Positions 20,366 through 29,650 of a stretch of DNA of 64,000 nucleotides are shown here, one piece after another. The stretch comes from Enterobacter huaxiensis. GTDB lineage: Bacteria > Pseudomonadota > Gammaproteobacteria > Enterobacterales > Enterobacteriaceae. A program made the position numbers and the translations under genes. Numbering within the stretch: the first letter of the stretch is position 1; each line of letters opens with the position of its first letter. Below the pieces are notes generated by a model. It did no database searches. It worked only from the letters and a program-made list of their open reading frames with translations, and had not been told where the DNA came from. Location of the stretch: positions 4,712,001 through 4,776,000 of the forward strand of contig NZ_CP043342.1 of NCBI RefSeq assembly GCF_003594935.2, in the 5' to 3' direction.

Positions 20366-21241
20366 TCAACCTCCTACGGTGACGTTGAATCCTTCACGTT
20401 CCGCCATCAGGCGCATTGCTGAAATCTCTTCTTCTGTTGGAGGAACCACCTGCTGCATCCCCCACTCCTGCCCCAGCAAGCGATATTTTGGCTCTCCGTA
20501 CTGATGAAACGGCAGTAAATGCAGCTGCCGTATTCCAGAAGGTAGCAGAAACGCCAGCACGCGCGCCATGTTCGTTTCACTGAGCGTATAGCCCGGAATA
20601 AGCGGTACGCGGGGGATCACGTTTATCCCTTTCGCCACCAGCTGCATAAAATTATTGAGCACTCTGGGCAGATTCATTGCCAGCAGTGAACGCGCCTGTT
20701 CCTCATCGATTATTTTCACATCAAACAGCACTTCATCACACTGACGCGCCAAAGGCAGTAAGCGGGACAACGGCGCATCGCCCGCCGTTTCGATGGCCGT
20801 ATGTACGCCGTAGTGACGCAGCTTCCGTAAAAGCTGCGTCGCAAATGGTGCCTGCATCAACACTTCCCCACCGGAAAGCGTGACCCCACCGCCCGATGAG
20901 CGAAAGAATACATCGTCTTTCATCACCTCGTGTTCCAGCTCATCCAGCGTCACATCCCGCCCAATGTGTTCAAACGCGCCGGAGGGGCACTCATCGGCGT
21001 CCCGCAGACAGGGCGTACAGTGTAAGCATTTGCTCTCCCGGCGCACCGTCTCGATTTTCGGCGAGATCGACTCCGGGTTAGCGCACCACGGACAGCGGTG
21101 AGGACAGCCTTTAAAAAAGATCACCGTACGGATGCCGCGTCCGTCATTCAACGAGTAGCGCTGGATGTTGAAAATACGCGCCTCGTCGGCGCGCGTTTCA
21201 ACCACGTCACAGCTGATGCGCTGTGCGGCGGATAATGTCAT
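20366..21241 (-). CDS. pflC: Glycyl-radical enzyme activase PflC
   Basis: A radical-SAM protein that should install the glycyl radical on PflD. In 291 residues the 4Fe-4S/SAM motif is FFKGCPHRCPWCANPE (C46, C50, C53). It is followed by a ferredoxin-like insert KCLHCTPCLRDADEC (C72, C75, C78, C85) carrying an additional cluster, typical of activases outside the PflA type. GGGVTLSGGEVLMQ follows. ATG 21241 (MTLSAAQRIS) overlaps the 3' end of pflD by 35 bp, indicating coupling. Frames starting further upstream are not supported. Confidence 0.95.
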   Translation of the reverse strand: MTLSAAQRISCDVVETRADEARIFNIQRYSLNDGRGIRTVIFFKGCPHRCPWCANPESISPKIETVRRESKCLHCTPCLRDADECPSGAFEHIGRDVTLDELEHEVMKDDVFFRSSGGGVTLSGGEVLMQAPFATQLLRKLRHYGVHTAIETAGDAPLSRLLPLARQCDEVLFDVKIIDEEQARSLLAMNLPRVLNNFMQLVAKGINVIPRVPLIPGYTLSETNMARVLAFLLPSGIRQLHLLPFHQYGEPKYRLLGQEWGMQQVVPPTEEEISAMRLMAEREGFNVTVGG

Positions 21242-23501
21242 CCTGGATCTCCTTCGATAACTCAACAAAGAAGGCACTGTATCCGGCCACGCGTACGACC
21301 AGACCGGCAAAATCCTGCGGACGCTGTTGCGCTTCACGCAGCGTGTCCGCATTCACCACGTTGAACTGAATATGCTGCAACTTTAGCTGCGTGAAGGCAC
21401 GAAGGAAATCCGCCAGCTTTTGTAGCCCGGCGTCGCCTTCCAGCGTCGCTGGTGTGAATTTGACGTTTAGCAGCGTACCGTTGGATAACAGGTAGTTATC
21501 CAGCTTGCTCACCGATTTGAGTACCGCCGTTGGGCCCTGCATATCTTGCCCAAGCATCGGTGAGAGCCCGCCATCCGCCAGTTGCTCGCCGGCAAAGCGT
21601 CCATCCGGTGTCGCGCCAACAACAGCACCCAGCGGCACGTGTGCCGATACGGTATAAGAGCCCGGCGTGAACTGTCCGCCGCGCGGGTTCCGGTATTTTT
21701 CGACCTCTTTACAGTAGTGGCGCAGCAGTTCAGCGCTGATGTTGTCGACATCATCGATATCATTGCCGTATTTTTCGAAGCGATTGATCAACCGGGCACG
21801 GATTTTTTCGCCGTCAGGCGTAGCGAAGTTCGCTTTTAACACCGCTAAGAGCTCATTAAAACTTAAGCGCTGCTGTTCAAAAACCAGCCCTTTTAATGCA
21901 TGTAGTGAATCACTCAGGTTTGCTATCCCGATACCCTGCACGCCGGAAAAGTTATAGCGTGCGCCACCCTCGGTAATGTCTTTTCCCGCATCCAGGCAAT
22001 CGCTGATAAAAGAAGAGAGCAAAGGCACCGGAGCCCAGTCACGATGGCCGATATCGCAAATATTGCTACCCTCAGCCATTAGCGCAATGTAGTGATTAAT
22101 CTTGAAGCGAATATGTTCGAGCAATTCCTCGTAGGTAAGCCCGGCATTGCCCTCGTTTTCCTGCATGGCGATTTCCATGACTTTCAGCAGGTTAAACATG
22201 GCGATATCGTGCAGGCCATAGGTCTTGCCGGGAATCGATAGCTCAACGCAGCCGACGACAGCGTAATCGCGCGCGTCCTCCAGCGAAACGCCGCGATTCA
22301 GGAAGGCAGGGACCACTACTTCGTCGTTAAAAATTTGCGGAATGCCGGTGCCCAGACGAATTGTCTCTGCGGTTTTGAGCAGGAAAGACCTGTCGATAAG
22401 TTCGTTCACCCGCACACCCAAGTTCGGCTGCGGAAGCTGAACGCTCTGGTAGGCATCCAGGCACAGGAAGGAGAGCACGTTTACCGCACTGCGGCCGCTT
22501 TCCGTCAGGCCGCCCAATAGTGCGGTATACCCGGTCGGGAAACCCGCAAAGTAACGAGCGCTGCTGGTCGAACGCAGAAGCACCACGTCATTGCACTTGA
22601 CCCATAGTGATTCAAGCAGCTCTTTCAGGAACGCGGGTTCTTCGCCCTGTGAGAGCGAGGCCTGGTAAAACGGCAGCATATACTGGTCAAAGCGGCCGAT
22701 TGAGAGCGAGCTGGCGTTGGATTCGTACTGCAAAATCACGTTCATGTACCAGAAAAGCTGACACGCCTGCCAGAACGTTTGTGGCTGGTGCTGCGCGTTG
22801 TGGCGCGAGATGTCGGCAATTTTCAGTAATTCCTCACGGCGTGGCGCGTCACTGTTAACAGCCAACGCTTCAGCCAGCGACGCGTAGCGCAGGATATGGC
22901 GCTGGCAGGCTTCAAGCAGAAGCAGCGCCGCAGCATAGAAAGCGTTATGGGCATCGCGGGCGCAGTGTTCACGCATTTCCGCCACCAGCGCCCCCAGGCC
23001 ATTATTGAGCAGGCGTGGGTAATCAATAATGATATGCCCCTGACCTTTATCCGTCTGGTTGACGCTGAAAATCTGCGTGGCAACGGCCGCTTTCACCTCG
23101 GCCGTCATCTGGCTGTTGATGAAATCCTTCATCGACCGCTTTTCCCAGTAGGGATACAGCACGTCACGGTAGGTCTGCTTATCCTCGTCGCTGATGTCGA
23201 AGCGATCCTGCGGACGGGTGGCAAACTGATCCAGCTCTTCAAGCAGCCAGTAGGGGTCCATCTCGGGCGAGATAATGCCTGCTCGCGGTTTAACGGTGCG
23301 GTTCCCGGCAATCAACTCCTCATCACGAATCGCGATGTTCACATGGTCAAGAATGTACGCCGTCGCTTTTGCGCGTCTGATGATCACCGGCTCGCCTTCC
23401 GTCTGCCGATGGCTGGCGGTATAAAGCAAGGCACGCTCAAGCGAGATCTCGCGCGGACTGGCAAAGAGTGCGTCTTTCAAACGCTGGGTACGATTCGTCA
23501 T
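21207..23501 (-). CDS. pflD: Glycyl-radical enzyme PflD (dehydratase/lyase type)
   Basis: A 764-residue anaerobic glycyl-radical enzyme. The radical glycine is in RVAGYSAFF near residue 740. The active-site cysteine is single, C418 in VVGCVELSIPG, followed by KTYG. Pyruvate formate-lyase has a Cys-Cys pair, so despite the name this should act as a dehydratase or lyase on a diol-like substrate. Start ATG 23501 (MTNRTQRLK) matches the family. It lies in an operon with its activase and PTS genes. The substrate is unknown. Confidence 0.94.
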   Translation of the reverse strand: MTNRTQRLKDALFASPREISLERALLYTASHRQTEGEPVIIRRAKATAYILDHVNIAIRDEELIAGNRTVKPRAGIISPEMDPYWLLEELDQFATRPQDRFDISDEDKQTYRDVLYPYWEKRSMKDFINSQMTAEVKAAVATQIFSVNQTDKGQGHIIIDYPRLLNNGLGALVAEMREHCARDAHNAFYAAALLLLEACQRHILRYASLAEALAVNSDAPRREELLKIADISRHNAQHQPQTFWQACQLFWYMNVILQYESNASSLSIGRFDQYMLPFYQASLSQGEEPAFLKELLESLWVKCNDVVLLRSTSSARYFAGFPTGYTALLGGLTESGRSAVNVLSFLCLDAYQSVQLPQPNLGVRVNELIDRSFLLKTAETIRLGTGIPQIFNDEVVVPAFLNRGVSLEDARDYAVVGCVELSIPGKTYGLHDIAMFNLLKVMEIAMQENEGNAGLTYEELLEHIRFKINHYIALMAEGSNICDIGHRDWAPVPLLSSFISDCLDAGKDITEGGARYNFSGVQGIGIANLSDSLHALKGLVFEQQRLSFNELLAVLKANFATPDGEKIRARLINRFEKYGNDIDDVDNISAELLRHYCKEVEKYRNPRGGQFTPGSYTVSAHVPLGAVVGATPDGRFAGEQLADGGLSPMLGQDMQGPTAVLKSVSKLDNYLLSNGTLLNVKFTPATLEGDAGLQKLADFLRAFTQLKLQHIQFNVVNADTLREAQQRPQDFAGLVVRVAGYSAFFVELSKEIQDDIIRRTAHQL

Positions 23502-23553
23502 GAGGGAACTCCTGTAACGGAAAAACGAGCCCGCCCCGAAGAGCGGGAGAGCA

Positions 23554-23874
23554 TCAGGCGGTTTGTGCCAGGTGGGCGTCAATCTTGTTCATGATGGCGT
23601 CGGCGCGTTTTACCGCGTCGCTGATATTGACGCGTACAATGGTCTTCCCGGCAAAGCGCTCCTCAAATTTAATGCCGATATCCTTGGTCAGGATCACCAT
23701 ATCCGCGGCAGCAACGTCTTCTGCCGTCAGTTCGTTCTCAAGGCCGATCGACCCCTGCGTTTCAACCTTCACTTCCCAACCTTTGGCTTTTGCGGCACTT
23801 TCCAGCGCTTCGGCCGCCATGTAGGTATGGGCAACGCCAGACGGGCATGCTGTTACTGCGATAATTCGGGCCAT
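23554..23874 (-). CDS. frwB: Fructose-like PTS enzyme IIB component FrwB
   Basis: A 106-residue IIB domain of the fructose PTS family. The phospho-cysteine is C10 in AVTACPSGVAHTYMAAEAL, followed by VKVETQGSIGLENELT. It passes phosphate from the IIA domain of PtsA to sugar bound by FrwC. It starts 14 bp after frwC and lies about 50 bp before pflD on the same strand. Confidence 0.96.
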   Translation of the reverse strand: MARIIAVTACPSGVAHTYMAAEALESAAKAKGWEVKVETQGSIGLENELTAEDVAAADMVILTKDIGIKFEERFAGKTIVRVNISDAVKRADAIMNKIDAHLAQTA

Positions 23875-23888
23875 GTTCTCTTCCTCAC

Positions 23889-24968
23889 TCAGTTAATTTC
23901 GAAATCCAGATCCAGGTCGTCCTCTTTTTCCTCGACCTGTTTTGCATTCTTGCGAGCGATACTTTTCAGCACGTTGACGCTAACAGCCGTCACTACCGCC
24001 CCAACAGCAACCGCCGCGATGTAGCCCAGCTTGCCGTCGACTACCGGCAGAACGATCAGCCCGCCCCATCCGGCGTAGCACTGTGCGCCCATCACGGCGG
24101 CAGTTACCGCACCGCACGCGGAGCCGAGCATGATGGAAGGAATAACGCGCAGAGGGTCGGCGGCGGCGAACGGAATCGCCCCTTCGGTCACGCCCACACA
24201 GCCCATCACCAGCGCCGCCTTCCCTGCTTCGCGTTCTTCGGCGGTAAAGTTTTTGCGGTTAATCAGCGTCGCCAGGCCTAAACCCAGAGGAGGCACACAG
24301 ATACCGACCGCCGCAATTGCCACTACGGTGTAAACACCTTGAGCCACGCAGATCAGCATGAAGGCGTAAGCCACTTTGTTAATCGGGCCGCCCATGTCAA
24401 AGGCCAGCATCAGCCCGATGATGACGGCCAGTACCACAATGCTGCCCTGCTGCATGCCCTGCAGCCACTGGGTGAGACCAGTGGTCAGCGCACCGACAGG
24501 CTCACCCAGCCCCCACATCATGATGCCTGCGGTAACAAAGGTGCCGATGATAGGGATGATGAAGATAGGCATGACGGAGCGCAGCACTTTCGGAACCGGC
24601 AGTTTCTTCAGATACCAGACCACAATCCCACCGAGGATCCCGGCAATAATGGCGCCGAAGAAACCCGCTCCGAAGCTGTTACCGACCCAGGCGGCAATAG
24701 CGCAGGGAGCCAGTGCGGCACGTTCAGCAATGGAATAACCAATATAAGCGGCCAGGAAAGGCACCATCAGCGTTAACCCCGCCACGCCGATATCGAATAG
24801 CTTTTTGAGGTTGGGATCGGTTGCTGCATCCGGTACCGCGCCCTTGCCATAAAGCATGACCGAGACGGCCAGCAAAATACCGCCCGCAACCACGAACGGG
24901 ATCATGTGCGACACCCCTGTCATCAGATGCTGCCGCGTGTTCTTGAGAATATGCACCAACTCTTTCAT
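23889..24968 (-). CDS. frwC: Fructose-like PTS permease IIC component FrwC
   Basis: The inner-membrane sugar channel of the Frw phosphotransferase system. The 359 residues have about nine to ten hydrophobic segments, plus the conserved FDMGGPINKVAYAF and VTEGAIPFAAADP motifs of IIC-Fru proteins, the latter in the substrate region. ATG 24968 (MKELVHILKN) has GGAGCG just upstream. It is first in the minus-strand operon and divergent from ptsA. The substrate has not been assigned in the family. Confidence 0.95.
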   Translation of the reverse strand: MKELVHILKNTRQHLMTGVSHMIPFVVAGGILLAVSVMLYGKGAVPDAATDPNLKKLFDIGVAGLTLMVPFLAAYIGYSIAERAALAPCAIAAWVGNSFGAGFFGAIIAGILGGIVVWYLKKLPVPKVLRSVMPIFIIPIIGTFVTAGIMMWGLGEPVGALTTGLTQWLQGMQQGSIVVLAVIIGLMLAFDMGGPINKVAYAFMLICVAQGVYTVVAIAAVGICVPPLGLGLATLINRKNFTAEEREAGKAALVMGCVGVTEGAIPFAAADPLRVIPSIMLGSACGAVTAAVMGAQCYAGWGGLIVLPVVDGKLGYIAAVAVGAVVTAVSVNVLKSIARKNAKQVEEKEDDLDLDFEIN

Positions 24969-25272
24969 ATGTCGCTCCTGGCCTATATCCATAAAGATGT
25001 TGTGGCAAACAATAGGCAATCAGGAAGATGTCGGACAGGAGACAAAAAGGCCATTTACTGGATTTTTGTAATGTCGAAATAAAAATGCGATCCGCCTCGA
25101 CATTTCAACGCTATCTGGCATTACGCAAAATGCCCTAACCTGTGAGTCAAATCTCACTTTTCGAGTGACATTACATTTGTCCAGCTTTTGGCAGATTTGT
25201 CACATGGCGCGATTCGTCACCACGCTCGTATCCTGTGCTCAGTGAATGTCTATTCGTTTCGGGAGTATGTGT
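24969..25272. promoter_or_regulatory. Divergent control region frwC/ptsA with inverted repeats
   Basis: No gene was seen in this 304-bp gap. It holds an 8-bp inverted repeat, AATGTCGA (25070-25077) and TCGACATT (25097-25104), 19 bp apart. It also has a nested set: GTGAG (25142-25146), CTCAC (25153-25157) and a further AGTGA (25164-25168) that can pair with the same middle arm. These are candidate operators for YijO or another regulator, but no promoter was defined with confidence. Confidence 0.55.
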
Positions 25273-27774
25273 ATGGCTCTGGTAGTGGAATTTACCTGTG
25301 AATTGCCCAACGGTGTTCACGCGCGTCCGGCAAGTCATGTTGAAACGCTGTGCAATACCTTTACGTCGCACATTGAGTGGCACAACCTGCGTACGGACCG
25401 GAAAGGTGATGCCAGGAGCGCGCTGGCACTGATTGGCACCGATACGCTGGCTGGCGATGCCTGTCGGCTGGTGATCGAGGGAGAGGATGAACAACGCGCC
25501 TATCAGCAGCTGGAAAAATGGCTGCGAGAGGAGTTCCCCCACTGCGACGCACCGCTTGCAGAAGCCATCAATACCGAACTTGATCCGCTGCCAGAATCCC
25601 TCACGCGCCTTAACCCAACCCTGTTCCGTGCCCTTCCCGTTTGCAGCGGCAGCGCCCAGGGTATTCTGACGTTACTGGCCTCGCTGGATCTCAATGCCCT
25701 GACTAACATACCCGCAGCAAAAGGGATAGAAGAAGAGCAGTCCGCGCTGGATAACGGCCTTACCCTGCTGGTGAAAAATATTGAGCTGCGCGCGCTGGAC
25801 AGCGACAGCACCGCCAGCGCGATTCTCGACGCGCACCGATCGCTTGCTACGGATGGCTCACTGCGACAGCATCTTCTTGCGGGCGTGAGCCAGGGGCTTA
25901 GCTGCGCGCAGGCAACAATCGCCACGGCCAACCATTTCTGCGATGAGTTCTCTCGTTCCAGCAGCAGCTACCTGCAGGAACGCGTGCTGGATGTGCGCGA
26001 TGTTTGCTATCAGCTTTTGCAGCAGATATACGGTGAACAGCGCTTCCCGGCACCGGGCCAGCTGACGCAGCCGACCGTCTGCCTTGCAGAAGACCTCACT
26101 CCCGGCCAGTTCCTGGAACTGGATAAAACCCTGCTCAAAGGGCTGCTGTTAAAAAGCGGCGGAACCACTTCGCATACCGTTATTCTTGCGCGCTCATTTA
26201 ATATTCCCACGCTGGTCGGCGTCGATAGCCAAGGTCTGCTTCAGTGGCGCAACCAGCCTGTCTTTGTCGATGGCAACGCCGGTGCGGTGGTCGTCAATAG
26301 TACCGAAGCCGTGGCACGTTACTATCACCAGGAAGCGCGCGTCCAGCAGGCAATACGCGAGCAGCAACGCATCTGGCTTGACCGGGAAGCGAGAACTTCC
26401 GACGGCCTGCGCATAGAGATTGCGGCGAACATCGCCCACGCGGTGGAAGCTCAGGCGGCATTCGGTAACGGCGCTGAGGGCGTCGGCCTGTTTCGCACCG
26501 AAATGCTGTATATGGACCGCACCAGCGCACCCGGCGAAAGCGAGCTGTACAACATTTTCTGTCAGGCACTGGAAAGCGCAAACGGACGAAGCATTATCGT
26601 AAGGACCATGGATATCGGCGGCGATAAGCCGGTGGAGTATCTGAATATCCCGGCGGAAAACAACCCATTCCTAGGCTACCGCGCCGTACGCATTTACGAA
26701 GAGTATTCAGCGCTTTTCACCACCCAGCTTCGGGCGATCCTCCGCGCGTCCGCCCACGGTAGCCTGAAGATCATGATCCCGATGATCTCATCTATGGAAG
26801 AGATCCTGTGGGTCAAAGAGAAGCTCGCCGAAGCGAAACAGCAGCTTCGCGCTGAACACGTTCCTTTTGATGAAAAAATCCCGCTCGGCATCATGCTGGA
26901 AGTGCCGTCGGTGATGTTCATTATCGATCAGTGCTGCGAAGAGATTGATTTCTTTAGCATCGGCAGCAACGACCTGACGCAGTATCTTCTGGCCGTCGAC
27001 CGCGACAACGCCAAAGTTACCCGCCACTACAACAGCCTGAACCCCGCCTTCCTGCGCGCGCTGGATTACGCGGTGCAGGCCGTCCACCGTCAGGGAAAAT
27101 GGATTGGCCTGTGCGGCGAGCTGGGCGCAAAAGGCTCGGTACTGCCGCTGTTGGTGGGTCTGGGGCTGGATGAGCTGAGCATGGGATCGCCCGCCATTCC
27201 GGCAACCAAGGCCCGTCTGGCACATTTAGACAGCCGCGCCTGTCGTCAGCTTCTGAACCAGGCGATGGCGTGCCGAACGTCGCTTGAAGTGGAACACCTG
27301 CTGGCGCAGTTCCGCATGAACCAGCAGGACACGCCGCTGGTGACGCCACGCTGTATTTCGCTGGATAACGACTGGAACAGTAAAGAAGAGGTCATGAAAG
27401 GGATGACCGATAACCTTTTGCTCGCCGGGCGCTGCCGCTATCCCCGCAAGCTGGAGGCCGACCTGTGGGCGCGCGAGGCCGTTTTCTCCACCGGGCTTGG
27501 CTTCAGCTTCGCCATTCCGCACAGCAAATCTGAGCATATTGAGCAATCCACCATCAGCGTTGCACGTCTGAAATCGCCGGTCATGTGGGGCGATGAAGAA
27601 GCGCAGTTCATCATCATGCTGACGCTGAACAAACACGCCGCGGGCGACCAGCATATGCGCATTTTCTCGCGCCTGGCCCGCCGCATCATGCATGACGATT
27701 TCCGCAGCGCGCTGGTCAATGCCAGTTCAGAAGAGGCCATCGCCTCCCTGTTGGAACACGAATTAGAACTTTAA
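25273..27774 (+). CDS. ptsA: Multidomain PTS protein (HPr-EI-EIIA), PtsA/FrwA
   Basis: A fused phosphotransfer chain, 833 residues. The HPr-like domain (about 1-90) has phospho-histidine H16 in GVHARPAS. The enzyme I domain (about 115-670) has the active histidine in GGTTSHTVILARS and the PEP-site segments EGVGLFRTEMLYM and FSIGSNDLTQY. The IIA-Fru domain (about 685-833) has FAIPHSKSEHIE. This makes Frw independent of the general PTS proteins. ATG 25273 (MALVVEFT) is chosen. fsaB follows after 14 bp. Confidence 0.96.
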   Translation: MALVVEFTCELPNGVHARPASHVETLCNTFTSHIEWHNLRTDRKGDARSALALIGTDTLAGDACRLVIEGEDEQRAYQQLEKWLREEFPHCDAPLAEAINTELDPLPESLTRLNPTLFRALPVCSGSAQGILTLLASLDLNALTNIPAAKGIEEEQSALDNGLTLLVKNIELRALDSDSTASAILDAHRSLATDGSLRQHLLAGVSQGLSCAQATIATANHFCDEFSRSSSSYLQERVLDVRDVCYQLLQQIYGEQRFPAPGQLTQPTVCLAEDLTPGQFLELDKTLLKGLLLKSGGTTSHTVILARSFNIPTLVGVDSQGLLQWRNQPVFVDGNAGAVVVNSTEAVARYYHQEARVQQAIREQQRIWLDREARTSDGLRIEIAANIAHAVEAQAAFGNGAEGVGLFRTEMLYMDRTSAPGESELYNIFCQALESANGRSIIVRTMDIGGDKPVEYLNIPAENNPFLGYRAVRIYEEYSALFTTQLRAILRASAHGSLKIMIPMISSMEEILWVKEKLAEAKQQLRAEHVPFDEKIPLGIMLEVPSVMFIIDQCCEEIDFFSIGSNDLTQYLLAVDRDNAKVTRHYNSLNPAFLRALDYAVQAVHRQGKWIGLCGELGAKGSVLPLLVGLGLDELSMGSPAIPATKARLAHLDSRACRQLLNQAMACRTSLEVEHLLAQFRMNQQDTPLVTPRCISLDNDWNSKEEVMKGMTDNLLLAGRCRYPRKLEADLWAREAVFSTGLGFSFAIPHSKSEHIEQSTISVARLKSPVMWGDEEAQFIIMLTLNKHAAGDQHMRIFSRLARRIMHDDFRSALVNASSEEAIASLLEHELEL

Positions 27775-27788
27775 TACGAGGAAGAGTA

Positions 27789-28451
27789 ATGGAACTGTAC
27801 CTGGATACCGCTAACGTGGCGGAAGTCGAACGCCTGGCGCGCATTTTTCCGATTGCGGGCGTCACCACCAACCCAAGCATTGTGGCGGCTGGCCGTGAAT
27901 CCATCTGGGAGGTGCTGCCGCGCCTGCAGCAGGCCATCGGGCCGGAAGGCACCCTGTTTGCCCAGACCATGAGCCGTGATGCAGAAGGCATGGTGGCCGA
28001 GGCCAAACGCCTGAGCAACGCCATTCCGGACATCGTGGTGAAAATCCCGGTGACGGCTGAGGGGCTTATCGCGATCAAGACGCTGAAAAAAGAGGGCATT
28101 ACCACGCTGGGCACCGCCGTTTACAGCGCCTCGCAGGGATTGCTCGCCGCGCTGGCAGGCGCGAAATATGTCGCGCCGTACGTGAACCGCGTTGACGCTC
28201 AGGGCGGCGACGGCATTCGCATGGTGCAGGAGCTGCAATCCCTGCTCGAACTGCACGCGCCGGACAGCAGGGTGCTGGCCGCCAGCTTCAAAACGCCGCG
28301 CCAGGCGCTGGACTGCCTGCTTGCCGGATGTGAAGCAATCACGCTTCCTTTAGATGTAGCGCAACAAATGCTCGGCACGCCGGCGGTAGAGTCTGCCATA
28401 GAGAAGTTTGAGCAGGACTGGAAAAACGCGTTTGGTAACCTCAACCTCTAA
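27789..28451 (+). CDS. fsaB: Fructose-6-phosphate aldolase 2 (transaldolase family)
   Basis: Cleaves or forms fructose 6-phosphate from dihydroxyacetone and glyceraldehyde 3-phosphate in vitro. The 220-residue protein is a short transaldolase with Schiff-base lysine K85 in DIVVKIPVTAEG and VTTNPSIVAA near 25. It sits between ptsA and gldA (12-bp gap), suggesting a role in a pathway releasing dihydroxyacetone. The physiological substrate is not established. Confidence 0.96.
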   Translation: MELYLDTANVAEVERLARIFPIAGVTTNPSIVAAGRESIWEVLPRLQQAIGPEGTLFAQTMSRDAEGMVAEAKRLSNAIPDIVVKIPVTAEGLIAIKTLKKEGITTLGTAVYSASQGLLAALAGAKYVAPYVNRVDAQGGDGIRMVQELQSLLELHAPDSRVLAASFKTPRQALDCLLAGCEAITLPLDVAQQMLGTPAVESAIEKFEQDWKNAFGNLNL

Positions 28452-28463
28452 GGGAGAACTGTT

Positions 28464-29567
28464 ATGGACCGTATCATTCAATCACCTGGAAAATACATCC
28501 AGGGTGCTGATGTGCTTACCCGTCTCGGCGACTATCTGAAACCGCTGGCACAGCGCTGGCTGGTTGTCGGCGATAAATTTGTGCTGGGTTTCGCAGAAGA
28601 GACTCTGCGTAAAAGCTTCGAGCAGGCTGAACTTCATGCTGAAATCGCGCCATTCGGCGGCGAATGTTCGCAAAACGAAATCGATCGCCTGAAAAAGCTG
28701 GCCGACGGCGCCGACTGCATGGCCGTGCTGGGTATTGGCGGGGGAAAAACCCTGGATACCGCCAAAGCGCTGGCCCACTTTATGGATGTGCCCGTTGCGA
28801 TAGCCCCTACCATCGCCTCCACAGACGCGCCGTGCAGCGCGCTTTCCGTAATTTACACCGACAGCGGCGAATTCGATCGCTACCTGATGCTGCCGCACAA
28901 CCCGAACATGGTTATCGTCGACACTAAAGTGGTCGCGGGCGCGCCTGCACGCCTGCTGGCAGCAGGGATTGGCGACGCGCTGGCAACCTGGTTTGAAGCG
29001 CGCGCCTGCTCGCGCAGCGGCGCAACCACCATGGCCGGCGGTAAATGCACGCAGGCAGCGTTAGCGCTGGCCGAGCTGTGCTACAACACGCTCGTTGAAG
29101 AGGGTGAGAAGGCGATGCTCGCGGCGGAGCAGCATGTGGTGACGCCCGCGCTGGAACGCATCATCGAAGCCAATACCTATCTGAGCGGCGTCGGGTTTGA
29201 AAGCGGCGGGCTGGCGGCGGCGCACGCCATTCACAACGGCATGACGGCGGTGCCGGATGCGCATCACTTCTATCACGGCGAAAAAGTGGCGTTCGGCACG
29301 CTGACGCAGCTGGTGCTGGAAAACGCGCCGGTAGAAGAGATCGAGACCGTTGCGGCGCTTTGCCACAGCGTTGGGCTGCCGATCACGCTGGCACAGCTGA
29401 ACATCAAAGAGGATATTCCGGCCAAAATGCGTCTGATAGCGGAAGCGTCCTGCGCGGAAGGTGAAACCATCCACAACATGCCCGGTGGCGTGACGCCGGA
29501 TCAGGTTTACGCGGCGCTTTTGGTGGCGGACCAGTACGGGCAGCGCTTCCTGCAGGAATGGGAGTAA
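28464..29567 (+). CDS. gldA: Glycerol dehydrogenase (NAD-dependent)
   Basis: Interconverts glycerol and dihydroxyacetone and reduces related ketones such as methylglyoxal. This 367-residue zinc enzyme of the iron-containing ADH superfamily has a GIGGGKTLDTAKA cofactor loop. Zinc ligands are in GIGDALATWFEA (Asp), AAHAIHNGM (His) and HHFYHGEKVAFG (His). It is last in the ptsA-fsaB-gldA series and ends at a strong terminator, so it should be co-expressed with the aldolase whose product it can use. Confidence 0.97.
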   Translation: MDRIIQSPGKYIQGADVLTRLGDYLKPLAQRWLVVGDKFVLGFAEETLRKSFEQAELHAEIAPFGGECSQNEIDRLKKLADGADCMAVLGIGGGKTLDTAKALAHFMDVPVAIAPTIASTDAPCSALSVIYTDSGEFDRYLMLPHNPNMVIVDTKVVAGAPARLLAAGIGDALATWFEARACSRSGATTMAGGKCTQAALALAELCYNTLVEEGEKAMLAAEQHVVTPALERIIEANTYLSGVGFESGGLAAAHAIHNGMTAVPDAHHFYHGEKVAFGTLTQLVLENAPVEEIETVAALCHSVGLPITLAQLNIKEDIPAKMRLIAEASCAEGETIHNMPGGVTPDQVYAALLVADQYGQRFLQEWE

Positions 29568-29580
29568 ATAGCGTGAATAA

Positions 29581-29608
29581 AAATCCCCGCTGATGCGGGG
29601 ATTTTTTT
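29581..29608 (+). terminator. Intrinsic terminator after gldA
   Basis: A ten-base stem AAATCCCCGC/GCGGGGATTT with loop TGAT is followed by a T run, 13 bp past the gldA stop. Confidence 0.95.
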
Positions 29609-29612
29609 GCCC

Positions 29613-29643
29613 GTAGGCCGGGTAAGCGTTAGCGCCACCCGGC
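29613..29643. repeat. Single REP unit between gldA and katG
   Basis: A palindrome with arms GCCGGGT and ACCCGGC directly follows the gldA terminator and ends a few bases from the katG stop. It marks the junction where E. coli carries yijE and yijF. Confidence 0.8.
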
Positions 29644-29650
29644 ACAGGGG

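Noticed and set aside
25141..25158. CRP site TGTGA...TCAC in the frw control region
   Set aside because: The half-sites are 8 bp apart instead of 6, so it does not fit CRP; kept only as an inverted repeat.
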